A stretch of 20,237 nucleotides of DNA from assembly GCA_036379455.1 (NCBI GenBank), contig DASVGQ010000007.1, positions 1 to 20,237 on the forward strand, given 5' to 3'. This stretch comes from SCRT01 sp036379455. GTDB taxonomy: Bacteria > Pseudomonadota > Gammaproteobacteria > Nevskiales > Nevskiaceae. Positions within the stretch are counted from its first letter, which is position 1. Every line of letters starts with the position of its first letter. This document shows, piece after piece, positions 8,658 to 15,611 of this stretch. The position numbers were made by a program, and so were the translations under genes. Below the pieces are notes generated by a model, which made no database searches, was not told the DNA's origin, and saw only the letters and a program-made list of their open reading frames with translations.

Positions 8658-8940
8658 TACGCGCACAACGTCTTCACCGAGCGCGCAGCCTCAACGGCGC
8701 CATGTGACCGCCGCTACCGCGGCGGCGGACGACGCCGTCGCGGTTCACCGGCGCGACGCGACGCATCGCTTGCGGGGAAAGGCCAAGCGCTGGCGCACGA
8801 ATGCGCGCATCCGCTGTCCAATCGCGGCGCGCCTCCGCTGGCAGGGTCGGCCCGGGCACGCCGAGGGACGCATGCCGAACTTCCTGCAGGCGGCGCGGCA
8901 TCCACACATCGAGATTCTGAAACGGATCGAGGGTCCATCC
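8658..8940. other. 283-bp gap between the tandem dacA genes
   Basis: No gene, RNA or clear promoter is seen. The gap contains two short inverted repeats: CCGCCGC-tacc-GCGGCGG at 8708-8725 and CGTCGCG/CGCGACG at 8736-8758 with a 9-base loop. Neither is followed by a T tract. In such GC-rich DNA short stems arise easily by chance. The length of the gap suggests that the second dacA may have its own transcription start. Confidence 0.4.
8929..8933 (+). promoter_or_regulatory. Ribosome binding site deciding the start of the second dacA
   Basis: GAGGG lies 7 bases before ATG 8941. It supports this start over the in-frame start 237 bases further upstream, which would add a basic non-secretory leader. 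Confidence 0.55.
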
Positions 8941-10146
8941 ATGAGACGTGCGTTGGCTGTTTTCCTGATGCTGATGCTGCCGCTCGCCGCGCGCGCGGCG
9001 TTCATCCCGCCGGCCCCGGCGATCCAGGGAACCAGTTACGTCCTCATGGATTACGCCAGCGGGCAGATCCTCGCCTCCAAGGACCCGGAGCTTCAGGTCC
9101 CGCCGGCTTCCCTGACGAAGCTGATGACGCTGTACATCACCTTCGACGAGCTCAAGACCGGTCACATCCAGCTCGACACGAAGTTCCTCATCAGCAAGCA
9201 CGCCTGGCTGCTCGGCGTCAACGGTGGCGCGTCGCGCATGTTCGTGACGGTCGGCGATCGTGTGTCGGTGGAAGACCTGATCCAGGGGGTGATCGTCGAC
9301 TCCGGCAACGACGCGGCCACGGCGCTCGCCGAAGGCATCGCCGGCAGCGTCAGTTCCTTCGTGCCGCTCATGAACGACTACGCGAAGAAGCTGGGGATGA
9401 CGCACAGCCACTTCATCAACGCCGACGGGCTGCCGGCGGACTTCCTGCAGGGCGGCAAGTCGACTGGCCCGCTGCCGCAGGACGTCGTCTCGGCGCAGGA
9501 TCTCGCAGTCCTCGCGCGGGCGATCATCCACAACTTCCCGAAGTACTACCCGTACTTCGCGCAGAAGGAATTCACCTACGACAAGATCCGGCAGTACAAC
9601 CGCGTCAACCTGCTGTTCACGGATCCTTCGGTCGACGGGCTCAAGACCGGCTTCACGGATGCGGCCGGCTACTGCCTGCTGGCCTCCGCCAAACGCGACG
9701 GGCAGCGACTCATCGCGGTGGTCATGGGAACCAAGAGCGAGGCCTACCGCAACGTGGCCGTCGAGCAGCTGCTGAACTACGGCTTCCAGTTCTACAACAC
9801 GCACGAGCTGATGGGGCCGCAACAGCCGGCGGCGAAGGTACGGATCTACCAGGGCGCAACGGAAGAGCTGCCGGTGGGGACCGCCGAGCCTCTTTACGTC
9901 GCGCTGCCGCGCGGCGAAGGCAAGGAGCTCAAGGTCGGCGTCAAGATCGACAAGCCGATCGTCGCGCCGGTGAAACTCGACCAGACGGTCGGCGTGGCCA
10001 CGGTGACGTTGAACGACAAGACGCTGCGGACGGTGCCGCTGGTCTCGCTCGCTGCCGTGCAGGGCGGCGGGCTCATCCACAACCTCGCTGACCAGGTACG
10101 CCTGTGGATGGGCGGCAACTCCAACCCGTCGGCCGCGGCGCCGTGA
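8941..10146 (+). CDS. dacA: D-alanyl-D-alanine carboxypeptidase (PBP5/6 family), second copy
   Basis: A second secreted D,D-carboxypeptidase, 401 residues from ATG 8941, with a signal peptide cleaved after ARA (residue 19). Active-site motifs are SLTK (Ser57, Lys60), SGN (Ser121) and KTG (Lys235), so the enzyme should be active. Near SxxK, 30 of 39 residues match the first copy, and a 27-residue block around KTG (224-250) is identical, pointing to tandem duplication. The clearest difference is about 12 extra residues between SGN and KTG (near 165-176, around LQGGKSTGPLPQD), in a loop beside the active-site cleft. The C-terminus ends in an amphipathic helix (GGLIHNLADQVRLWMG) plus a short polar Ala/Pro tail. 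ybeD starts 9 bases after the stop. The pair may differ in substrate, growth phase or pH optimum, as PBP5 and PBP6 do in E. coli; that is inference. Confidence 0.95.
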   Translation: MRRALAVFLMLMLPLAARAAFIPPAPAIQGTSYVLMDYASGQILASKDPELQVPPASLTKLMTLYITFDELKTGHIQLDTKFLISKHAWLLGVNGGASRMFVTVGDRVSVEDLIQGVIVDSGNDAATALAEGIAGSVSSFVPLMNDYAKKLGMTHSHFINADGLPADFLQGGKSTGPLPQDVVSAQDLAVLARAIIHNFPKYYPYFAQKEFTYDKIRQYNRVNLLFTDPSVDGLKTGFTDAAGYCLLASAKRDGQRLIAVVMGTKSEAYRNVAVEQLLNYGFQFYNTHELMGPQQPAAKVRIYQGATEELPVGTAEPLYVALPRGEGKELKVGVKIDKPIVAPVKLDQTVGVATVTLNDKTLRTVPLVSLAAVQGGGLIHNLADQVRLWMGGNSNPSAAAP

Positions 10147-10155
10147 CGGCACCGC

Positions 10156-10413
10156 ATGGGCACGCCGCCGATCTATCCCTGTGACTTCCCCATCAAGGCC
10201 TTCATGCGTCCAGACGCCCAGGCCGAGGCCGCGTTGATCCGCAGGATCGAGGCGGCGCTCGGGCCGGGCACGCGACTCGACGTCGGCCGACGCTCCTCCG
10301 CGCACGGGCGCTACGTGTGCCTGACGCTACGTTTCCGCGCGCGTGACGCCGCACATGCGCGGCGCATCGGCGCACTGGTGCACCGCGACGAACGGGTCCT
10401 GATGGCGCTGTAG
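10156..10413 (+). CDS. ybeD: DUF493 / YbeD family protein
   Basis: An 85-residue cytoplasmic protein of the YbeD (DUF493, UPF0250) family, which has an ACT-like alpha/beta fold; its molecular role is not established. Recognisable features are the N-terminal YPCDFPIKAFMRP (E. coli LLEFPTPFTYKVMG) and the RRSSAHGRYVCLTLRFRARDAAHARRIGALV segment, matching the SSKGNYHSVSI region, and a hydrophobic end VLMAL (E. coli VRMVL). The length equals that of E. coli YbeD (87 aa). The position between dacA and lipB is the conserved one in Gammaproteobacteria, which is strong support for the call. The Shine-Dalgarno is weak; the gene follows dacA by only 9 bases and precedes lipB by 2, so coupled translation is likely. 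Confidence 0.9.
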   Translation: MGTPPIYPCDFPIKAFMRPDAQAEAALIRRIEAALGPGTRLDVGRRSSAHGRYVCLTLRFRARDAAHARRIGALVHRDERVLMAL

Positions 10414-10415
10414 CC

Positions 10416-11120
10416 GTGACGGAGCGCGCGGAGGCAGCCGCACCGCCGGTCGTCCGGGAGCTCGGCATCGCCGATTACCGGACTACCTGGGCACGCATGC
10501 GCGCATTCACGGACGGCCGCGACGCCAGCACACCGGACGAGCTCTGGGTGCTGCAGCATCCGGCGGTCTTCACGCAGGGTCAGGCCGGTCGCCCCGAGAA
10601 CCTGTTGTGTCCGGGAGACATCCCCGTGGTCTGCTCCGACCGCGGCGGCCAGGTCACTTACCACGGACCGGGGCAGATCGTGATCTACGTGCTCCTGGAC
10701 CTGCGCCGCTTCGGCCTCGGCGTGCGCTCGCTGGTGACGCTGCTGGAACAATCGATGATCGGCACGCTGGCCGATCACGGCGTGGCGGCGTTCGCCCGCC
10801 GCGAGGCGCCCGGCGTCTACGTGCGCCGCGCCTTCGACGGCACGCACCCCGAAAGCCGCAAGATCGGCTCGCTCGGCCTGCGCATCCGCCGCGGATGCTG
10901 CTATCACGGGCTGGCGTTCAACGCCGCCATGGACCTGTCACCCTTCGACCGCATCAACCCCTGCGGCTACCCAGGGCTGCGCATGACGCAGATGGCGGAC
11001 CTCGTTCACCGCACGGAGCTGCCGATCGACGTCGACGCGATCGCACACGAGCTCATCAAGCGCTTGCTGGCCCAGCTCGCGCTGCGTTCGGCGCGCCAGA
11101 ATCGGGCTTCGGTATCATAA
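10416..11120 (+). CDS. lipB: Octanoyl-[acyl-carrier-protein]:protein octanoyltransferase LipB
   Basis: LipB moves octanoate from acyl carrier protein to lipoyl domains of 2-oxoacid dehydrogenases and the glycine-cleavage H protein; it is the first step of endogenous lipoate synthesis in the cytoplasm. The product is 234 residues from GTG 10416. Family signatures in order are LQHPAVFTQGQAG, the RGGQVTYHGPGQIVIY motif, RKIGSLGLRIRRGCCYHGLAFN with catalytic Lys149, and RINPCGYPGL with catalytic Cys183. The Lys-Cys spacing of 34 residues equals that in E. coli LipB (Lys135, Cys169). The next enzyme, LipA, which inserts the sulfurs, is often encoded directly downstream but is not in this window; the mla genes follow instead. 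A 51-bp gap with a strong stem-loop separates the two. Confidence 0.96.
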   Translation: MTERAEAAAPPVVRELGIADYRTTWARMRAFTDGRDASTPDELWVLQHPAVFTQGQAGRPENLLCPGDIPVVCSDRGGQVTYHGPGQIVIYVLLDLRRFGLGVRSLVTLLEQSMIGTLADHGVAAFARREAPGVYVRRAFDGTHPESRKIGSLGLRIRRGCCYHGLAFNAAMDLSPFDRINPCGYPGLRMTQMADLVHRTELPIDVDAIAHELIKRLLAQLALRSARQNRASVS

Positions 11121-11123
11121 GGC

Positions 11124-11154
11124 GCTCGGCGGCCATCGCGGCCGCGCTCCGAGC
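11124..11154 (+). other. Stem-loop between lipB and mlaF
   Basis: GCTCGG-CGGCC-atcgc-GGCCG-(cgct bulge)-CCGAGC forms an 11-bp stem with a 4-base bulge on the 3' side, starting 4 bases after the lipB stop. No T tract follows, so Rho-independent termination is not clear. It may mark the boundary of the cell-wall block and the mla operon or shape the mRNA 5' of mlaF. Confidence 0.4.
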
Positions 11155-11171
11155 CCTCTCCGATCCCCCGC

Positions 11172-12038
11172 ATGCCTGACCGTTCCACATCCGCGCCTGA
11201 CTCCCCCACGGGCTCCGCGGTCGGCGCGCCGCTGGTCCGCATCCGCGGCCTGCGCTTCGGCTACACCCGCAGGCGGCTGGTCTACGACGGCATCGATCTC
11301 GACATCGTGCGCGGCCAGGTCACGGCGATCATGGGGCCATCAGGGACCGGCAAGACCACGCTGCTGCGACTGATCGGCGGCCAGTGGCGCCCGAACGCCG
11401 GCACGATCGTATTCGACGGCGTCGACATCCACCGGCAGTCGCGCCGCGGCCTCTACGCGCTGCGCAAGCGCATGGGCATGCTGTTCCAGAACGGCGCGCT
11501 GCTCAGCGACCTGTCGGTCTTCGAGAACGTGGCGTTTCCGCTGCGCGAGCACACCCGCCTGCCAGAATCGATGATCCGCGACCTGGTGCTGCTCAAACTC
11601 GACGCCGTCGGCCTGCGCGGCGCACGCGACCTGTCGGTGAGCGCACTGTCCGGCGGCATGGGGCGACGCGTGGCGCTGGCGCGCGCCATCGCGCTGGACC
11701 CTGAAATGGTGATGTACGACGAGCCTTTCACGGGCCAGGACCCGATCTCGATGGCGGTCCTCATGCGGCTGATCCGGACGCTCAACGACGCGCTCGGGCT
11801 GACGTCGATCATCGTCAGCCACGACGTGGCGGAAGTGATGTCGATCGCCGATCGCGTCTACATCGTCTCCGGCGGCAAGGTGGTGAGCCACGGCACGCCG
11901 GCGGAGGTGCGCTCCTCCACCGAGGCACACGCGCGCCAGTTCCTGCGCGGCGAGCACGACGGACCGCTGCCGTTTCACTATCCGGCGCCGCCGCTGGACG
12001 AGGATCTCGGCCTGTCACGCCGGGCCGCCGCGGCGTGA
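11172..12038 (+). CDS. mlaF: Phospholipid ABC transporter ATP-binding protein MlaF
   Basis: MlaF is the ATPase of the inner-membrane MlaFEDB complex, which moves phospholipids between MlaC and the inner membrane and so keeps the outer leaflet of the outer membrane free of phospholipid. The product is 288 residues from ATG 11172. ABC motifs are Walker A GPSGTGKTT with Lys61, a Q-loop in MLFQNGALLSDLSV, the signature LSGGMGRRVALARAI, Walker B MVMYDEPF with Glu184, a D-loop with TGQDP, and the switch His217 in VSHD. The LSGGM(G/A)RRVALARAIALDP form and the GALLSDLSVFENVAFPLRE segment are typical of MCE-associated ATPases. About 20 residues precede the domain. The C-terminal extension after about 255 may contact MlaB as in E. 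coli. The stop overlaps the mlaE GTG (GTGA). Confidence 0.96.
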   Translation: MPDRSTSAPDSPTGSAVGAPLVRIRGLRFGYTRRRLVYDGIDLDIVRGQVTAIMGPSGTGKTTLLRLIGGQWRPNAGTIVFDGVDIHRQSRRGLYALRKRMGMLFQNGALLSDLSVFENVAFPLREHTRLPESMIRDLVLLKLDAVGLRGARDLSVSALSGGMGRRVALARAIALDPEMVMYDEPFTGQDPISMAVLMRLIRTLNDALGLTSIIVSHDVAEVMSIADRVYIVSGGKVVSHGTPAEVRSSTEAHARQFLRGEHDGPLPFHYPAPPLDEDLGLSRRAAAA

Positions 12039-12802
12039 ATCACCTGTTCGGCACGCTCGCCGGCATCCTCGCGGGCCTCGGCCGCGCGACGCTGTTCCTG
12101 TTCCAGCTGGTGACGGCGCTGCCGTACGTGCTGCTGCGACCGGGAATCTTCCTGCGCCAGCTGTACATGGTCGGCGTGCTGTCGCTGGTGATCATCGTGG
12201 TGTCCGGCAGCTTCGTCGGCATGGTGCTCGGCCTGCAAGGCTACCGGACGCTGTCGGAGTTCGGCGCCACTTCCTCGCTCGGGGTGTTCGTCGCGCTGAC
12301 GGTGATCCGCGAGCTTGGCCCAGTCGTGACGGGCCTGCTGTTCGCCGGCCGCGCCGGCTCGGCGCTGGCCGCGGAAATCGGCCTGATGCGCGCCACCGAC
12401 CAGCTGTCCGGCATGGAGATGATGGCCGTGGACCCCTTGCGCTACGTCGCGGCGCCGCGCTTCCTGGCGGGCTTCATTGCCATGCCGCTGCTGACGGCGA
12501 TCTTCTCGGTCATGGCGATCGGGGTGGCGGGCGGATACCTGATCGGGGTGACGCTGCTGGGCGTCGATCCCGGCGCGTTCTGGTCACAGATCCACGCTGA
12601 CGTTCATCCCGACGACATCCTGCAGAGCATGATCAAGGCGCTGGTGTTCGGTGTCACGATCAGCTGGATCGCGGTCTACCAAGGCTATCACGCGGCCCCC
12701 AATTCCGAGGGCGTCTCCCGCGCGACCACCACCACGGTCGTGGCATCGTCGCTGGCGGTCCTCGGGCTGGACTTCGTCCTCACCGCATTCATGTTCCGCT
12801 GA
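12035..12802 (+). CDS. mlaE: Phospholipid ABC transporter permease MlaE
   Basis: MlaE is the membrane subunit of MlaFEDB, two copies of which form the lipid path beneath the MlaD ring. The 255-residue product (E. coli 260) starts at GTG 12035, overlapping the mlaF stop. It begins with a membrane-parallel helix, then LRQLYMVGVLSLVIIVVSG and FVGMVLGLQGY, the family segment VIRELGPVVTGLLFAGRAGSALAAEIG carrying the coupling region, and EQLSGMEMMAVDPLRY-like residues (DQLSGMEMMAVDPLRY). The end, SRATTTTVVASSLAVLGLDFVLTAFMF, is almost the same as in E. coli. About five transmembrane segments are predicted. mlaD follows after 30 bases with its own GGAG. Confidence 0.97.
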   Translation: MNHLFGTLAGILAGLGRATLFLFQLVTALPYVLLRPGIFLRQLYMVGVLSLVIIVVSGSFVGMVLGLQGYRTLSEFGATSSLGVFVALTVIRELGPVVTGLLFAGRAGSALAAEIGLMRATDQLSGMEMMAVDPLRYVAAPRFLAGFIAMPLLTAIFSVMAIGVAGGYLIGVTLLGVDPGAFWSQIHADVHPDDILQSMIKALVFGVTISWIAVYQGYHAAPNSEGVSRATTTTVVASSLAVLGLDFVLTAFMFR

Positions 12803-12832
12803 GCACGCCCGGACCCGGATCACGGAGATCGC

Positions 12833-13330
12833 ATGCAATCACGCGCATTGGAAATTCTGGTCGGGTTCTTCGTCTGCCTCGGCGTCGCGGCCATCTTCGT
12901 GTTGACCTTCCGAGTCGCCAGCAACGACGACGTCGGCAGCGGCGGCACCTACACCGTCACGGCGGACTTCAACAACATCGGCAGTCTCACCCCGGGCGCA
13001 TCCGTCAAGCTCGCGGGCGTGCGCATCGGGGCCGTGACGGGCATATCGGTCGATCCACGGACTTTCCAGGCAGCCGTGACCATGGCCATCAGCAAGCAAC
13101 ACGAGGATATCCCGGCGGACTCCGCGGCCAAGATCCTCACCGCCGGACTGCTCGGTTCGCAGTACATTGGCATCGATCCGGGTGGATCGGAAAAATCGCT
13201 CAAGAACGGCAGCCACATCCAGTTCACGCAATCCGCATTCATCCTCGAGAATGTCATCGGCCAGTTCCTCACCGGCATGGCGCAGAAAGCCGGACAGCCG
13301 AGCGCGTCGCACGCGCCGGCGGGCCAGTGA
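12833..13330 (+). CDS. mlaD: MCE-domain lipid transport protein MlaD
   Basis: MlaD forms the hexameric MCE ring in the periplasm, anchored to the inner membrane, through which phospholipid passes between MlaC and MlaE. The 165-residue product (E. coli 183) starts at ATG 12833, with GGAG 5 bases upstream. One N-terminal membrane helix covers about residues 4-26 (ALEILVGFFVCLGVAAIFVL). A single MCE domain follows at about residues 37-118, with the signature ADFNNIGSLTPGASVKLAGVRIG, and AAKILTAGLLGSQYIGIDPGG holding the pore-loop hydrophobic stretch. The helix SAFILENVIGQFLTGM at about 135-150 matches the C-terminal helix that lines the E. coli channel. The disordered tail is shorter than in E. 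coli. Confidence 0.96.
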   Translation: MQSRALEILVGFFVCLGVAAIFVLTFRVASNDDVGSGGTYTVTADFNNIGSLTPGASVKLAGVRIGAVTGISVDPRTFQAAVTMAISKQHEDIPADSAAKILTAGLLGSQYIGIDPGGSEKSLKNGSHIQFTQSAFILENVIGQFLTGMAQKAGQPSASHAPAGQ

Positions 13331-13349
13331 CCTCAGGAGATCCCTCAGC

Positions 13350-13991
13350 ATGACCTTCAAACGCCTCATCTTTCCTCTTGTGCTGTGCCTGCTGCCGGTC
13401 CTCGTCAGCGCGCAGCAAGCCAATACGCCGGAAGCCTCGCTCAAGGGCAGCGTCGAGCAGCTGCAGTCGCTTATCGAACAGCACCGCGCCCAGTACAAGG
13501 CGAACCCGCAGTCCTTCTACAAGGTGGTGAACGAGGTCGCCGTTCCGCACTTCGACGTGCGTTACATCGCGCAGATCGTCATGGGTCGGTACTGGCGCGA
13601 AGCCACGCCCGCGCAGCGCCAGGCCTTCGCGGAGAACTTCAAGGACATGATGATCCGCTCCTACGCCAACGGCCTGCTGGAAAACGCCAGTACCACCAAG
13701 GTGGAATGGAAGCCGTCGCGCTACCAGGCGGGAGACAAGACCGCCACGGTGCGCACCGTCATGGCGCGCGACGACGGACAGAACATCCCGATCGACTTCG
13801 CCATGCGGCTGGTGGACGGGCACTGGAAGGTCTACGACATCGTGATCGACAACATTTCGCTGGTGCTGAACTTTCGCACCCAGATCACGACGGACATGCA
13901 GCAGAACGGCATCGACGCGGTGATCACGAAGCTCAAGCGGCAGCAGCTGTCCGCGCCTCCGGGCGTGCCCCAGGCCGGCGCCAAGCGCTGA
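13350..13991 (+). CDS. mlaC: Periplasmic phospholipid-binding protein MlaC
   Basis: MlaC carries single phospholipids between the MlaA complex in the outer membrane and MlaD. The product is 213 residues from ATG 13350 (E. coli 211). The frame is open 183 bases upstream inside mlaD, but AGGAG at 13335-13339 and the signal peptide, cleaved after VSA (residue 21), fix the start here. The mature protein shows the Tol_Tol_Ttg2/MlaC pattern: VPHFDVRYIAQIVMGRYWREATPAQRQAFAENFK, then VRTVMARDDGQNIPIDFAMRL and GHWKVYDIVIDNISLVLNFR, which line the lipid pocket. A short Pro/Ala/Lys tail ends the protein. The stop TGA shares one base with the mlaB ATG (TGATG). Confidence 0.96.
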   Translation: MTFKRLIFPLVLCLLPVLVSAQQANTPEASLKGSVEQLQSLIEQHRAQYKANPQSFYKVVNEVAVPHFDVRYIAQIVMGRYWREATPAQRQAFAENFKDMMIRSYANGLLENASTTKVEWKPSRYQAGDKTATVRTVMARDDGQNIPIDFAMRLVDGHWKVYDIVIDNISLVLNFRTQITTDMQQNGIDAVITKLKRQQLSAPPGVPQAGAKR

Positions 13992-14317
13992 TGGAGGCGA
14001 CGCATTCCCGGGCAGCCGGCGGAGCCCCCGTGCCTCCGCAAGGACGGCTGGGCTTCGCGGAAGTCGAGACGCTGGTGCGCCACGCCGACGCCATGGTGGA
14101 TCGAGGAACTCTGGATCTGGCTCACGTCACGCGGCTGGACAGTGCCGGCATCGCGCTGCTGCTGGAGCTGACGCGCCGGGCACGCGCCCGCGGCGGAGCC
14201 TTCAAGGTCGAGGGAGTGGCACCCAACGTCATGGCGCTGCTGCGTTTCTTCGGCGTCGACGCGTTGCTGGATCTGGACACACCTGTATCGGGGCGGGCGG
14301 ATGCACACCAAGAATAG
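13991..14317 (+). CDS. mlaB: STAS-domain protein MlaB
   Basis: MlaB is a small cytoplasmic STAS-domain protein that binds MlaF and is needed for assembly and activity of the MlaFEDB transporter. The product is 108 residues from ATG 13991 (E. coli 97), sharing one base with the mlaC stop. After a short variable N-terminus, the STAS fold shows TLDLAHVTRLDSAGIALLLELTRRARARGG and FKVEGVAPNVMALLRFFGVDALL. Ser51 stands where E. coli MlaB has Thr52, a residue important for activity, in the DTGG/DSAG loop that is phosphorylated in anti-sigma-antagonist relatives. The last 17 bases overlap the start of mlaA in another frame, which implies tight coupling. Confidence 0.92.
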   Translation: MEATHSRAAGGAPVPPQGRLGFAEVETLVRHADAMVDRGTLDLAHVTRLDSAGIALLLELTRRARARGGAFKVEGVAPNVMALLRFFGVDALLDLDTPVSGRADAHQE

Positions 14318-15047
14318 AACCGGGAGTTTCCTGCTGGCGGCGGGGCTCGCCGCGGCCGTTGTGCTGGCCGGCTGTGCGCACACGCCGCCGACCGACCCGG
14401 CGGATCCGCTGGAACCCGTCAACCGCAAGGTCTACGCCTTCAACAACGAGGCGGACAAGCTGGTGCTGCGCCCGGTTGCCAAGGGCTACGTCAAGGTCGT
14501 TCCCTCGCTCGCCCGGCGCGGGGTGTCCAACTTCTTCTCGAACCTGGATTACCCGACGGTCTTCATCAACGACTTCCTGCAGGGCAACTTCCTGCAGGGC
14601 GGCAAAGACCTGCTGCGCTTCGCCATCAACTCCACCTACGGCGTCGGCGGGCTCGTGGACGTCGCCTCGAACGTCGGGCTCGACAAGCACGACGAGGACT
14701 TCGGCCTGACCTTCGGAAAATGGGGCGTCGGCCCGGGGTGGTTCCTGATGATTCCCTTCGTCGGCCCCTCGGACAACCGTGACGCGGTCGGTGACGTCGC
14801 CGGCATCTTCAGCAACCCCACCTACTACCTGCCGGGCCGCTACGACCTGCCGAAATACACGGTGTCCGCGCTGCACGTCGTCAACATCCGCGCCAACCTG
14901 CTGGGGACGGAGAGCCTCATCGAATCCCAGTTCGATCCCTACATCTTCATCCGCACCGCGTACCTGCAGCACCGGCTCGCGCAGGTCCACAACGGCAAGC
15001 TGCCGGCCGACGACTTGTTCCCGCCGCCCGACGACGGCGGGCACTGA
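14301..15047 (+). CDS. mlaA: Outer-membrane lipid asymmetry lipoprotein MlaA (VacJ)
   Basis: MlaA sits in the inner leaflet of the outer membrane and lets mislocalised phospholipids leave the outer leaflet for transfer to MlaC. The product is 248 residues from ATG 14301 (E. coli 251). A lipoprotein signal ends LAGC with Cys25. The MlaA domain shows DPLEPVNRKVYAFN, then FFSNLDYPTVFINDFLQGNFLQGGKDLLRFAINSTYGVGGLVDVA, EDFGLTFGKWGVGPGWFLMIPFVGPSDNRDAVG and NPTYYL, all standard family blocks. In E. coli mlaA lies apart from mlaFEDCB; here all six genes form one unit, a layout known in some other proteobacteria. The gene ends 14 bases from the convergent transporter gene, and no terminator is visible between them. 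Confidence 0.96.
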   Translation: MHTKNRTGSFLLAAGLAAAVVLAGCAHTPPTDPADPLEPVNRKVYAFNNEADKLVLRPVAKGYVKVVPSLARRGVSNFFSNLDYPTVFINDFLQGNFLQGGKDLLRFAINSTYGVGGLVDVASNVGLDKHDEDFGLTFGKWGVGPGWFLMIPFVGPSDNRDAVGDVAGIFSNPTYYLPGRYDLPKYTVSALHVVNIRANLLGTESLIESQFDPYIFIRTAYLQHRLAQVHNGKLPADDLFPPPDDGGH

Positions 15048-15061
15048 CTCCCGCAGGGGGT

Positions 15062-15403
15062 TCAGCGCACCGCCACGGCGTGCGGCGCAAAGGCCTGGAG
15101 TACGACGACGCCGCCGATGATCAGCGCCATCCCCACGAGCGTGGGGATGTTCAAGCGCTGGCCGAAATGCAGCCACCCGACAAGCGTGATGAGCACGATG
15201 CCAAAGCCTGACCACACGGCGTAGACCACGCCGACCGGCAGCACGCGCACGATGATGGACATCAGGTAGAACGCCAGCCCGTAGCCGATCACGAGGACCA
15301 CTACGGCCCAGCCGCGCGTGAAGCCGTCAGACATCTTCAACGCGGATGTCGCCGTCACCTCGGCCATGACCGCAATTCCCAGCAACAGCCAGCTTCTCCA
15401 CAT
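15062..15403 (-). CDS. Small multidrug resistance (SMR) transporter, EmrE type
   Basis: A 113-residue inner-membrane transporter with four hydrophobic helices, expected to work as an antiparallel dimer exchanging protons for cationic drugs or other hydrophobic cations. The ATG at 15403 is chosen over the longer open frame (to 15475) because a GGAGG lies 9 bases upstream and helix 1 then begins at residue 4, as in EmrE. The essential glutamate of helix 1 is Glu15 (AVMAEVTATSALK). The third and fourth helices carry VYAVWSGFGIVLITLVGW and FGQRLNIPTLVGMALIIGGVVVL. The WSGxGIVLI and FGQRL patterns match EmrE/Qac proteins better than guanidinium exporters (SugE/Gdx, with AIWTGIG). The gene converges on mlaA and diverges from the large gene at 15659. 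It is encoded alone, without a paired SMR subunit. Confidence 0.88.
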   Translation of the reverse strand: MWRSWLLLGIAVMAEVTATSALKMSDGFTRGWAVVVLVIGYGLAFYLMSIIVRVLPVGVVYAVWSGFGIVLITLVGWLHFGQRLNIPTLVGMALIIGGVVVLQAFAPHAVAVR

Positions 15404-15412
15404 CCTGCGCAA

Positions 15413-15417
15413 CCTCC
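15413..15417 (-). promoter_or_regulatory. Ribosome binding site for the SMR gene
   Basis: On the minus strand GGAGG (plus-strand CCTCC) lies 9 bases before the ATG at 15403. It favours this start over the longer frame. Confidence 0.6.
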
Positions 15418-15581
15418 GGCAACCGCTGCACGGCGTCGTCGACCAACGCTTTCCGATCGGGATGCCCCACGCCACCGCACCCCGCGCAGCGGTTCAGGCA
15501 GCGCACATCCGACGTGGCGGTCGAGGGGTCGCGCACAGCATAGCGGAGGGCCGACAGGAGCGATTCAGGGCGAACCCAAAG

Positions 15582-15611
15582 TTGACATTCGTCAGACGGC
15601 TCCGGTAGTAG
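15582..15611 (+). promoter_or_regulatory. Candidate sigma-70-type promoter for the large orphan gene
   Basis: A perfect -35 hexamer TTGACA at 15582-15587 is followed after 18 bases by TAGTAG at 15606-15611, a weak -10 match. It lies 47 bases upstream of the start codon. The -35 box is clear; the -10 is not. Confidence 0.4.

Noticed and set aside
8704..8940. Upstream extension of the second DacA (79 residues)
   Set aside because: It would place a basic leader before a good signal peptide; GAGGG before ATG 8941 marks the start.
8674..10305. Long minus-strand open frame (543 codons) opposite the second dacA
   Set aside because: Shadow of a clearly functional carboxypeptidase gene; no domain and no ribosome binding site.
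11087..11118. TATCAT at the end of lipB as a -10 box for mlaF
   Set aside because: No acceptable -35 hexamer lies at 16-18 bases; the closest, TTCGGC, is 20 bases away and poor.
15404..15475. Longer N-terminus for the SMR protein starting at 15475
   Set aside because: It would add a basic, Cys/Trp-rich leader unlike SMR proteins. The GGAGG before 15403 supports the shorter start.
15404..15600. Guanidine riboswitch upstream of the SMR gene
   Set aside because: I could not find paired ACGR-loop hairpins of the mini-ykkC type, and the protein resembles EmrE rather than guanidinium exporters.
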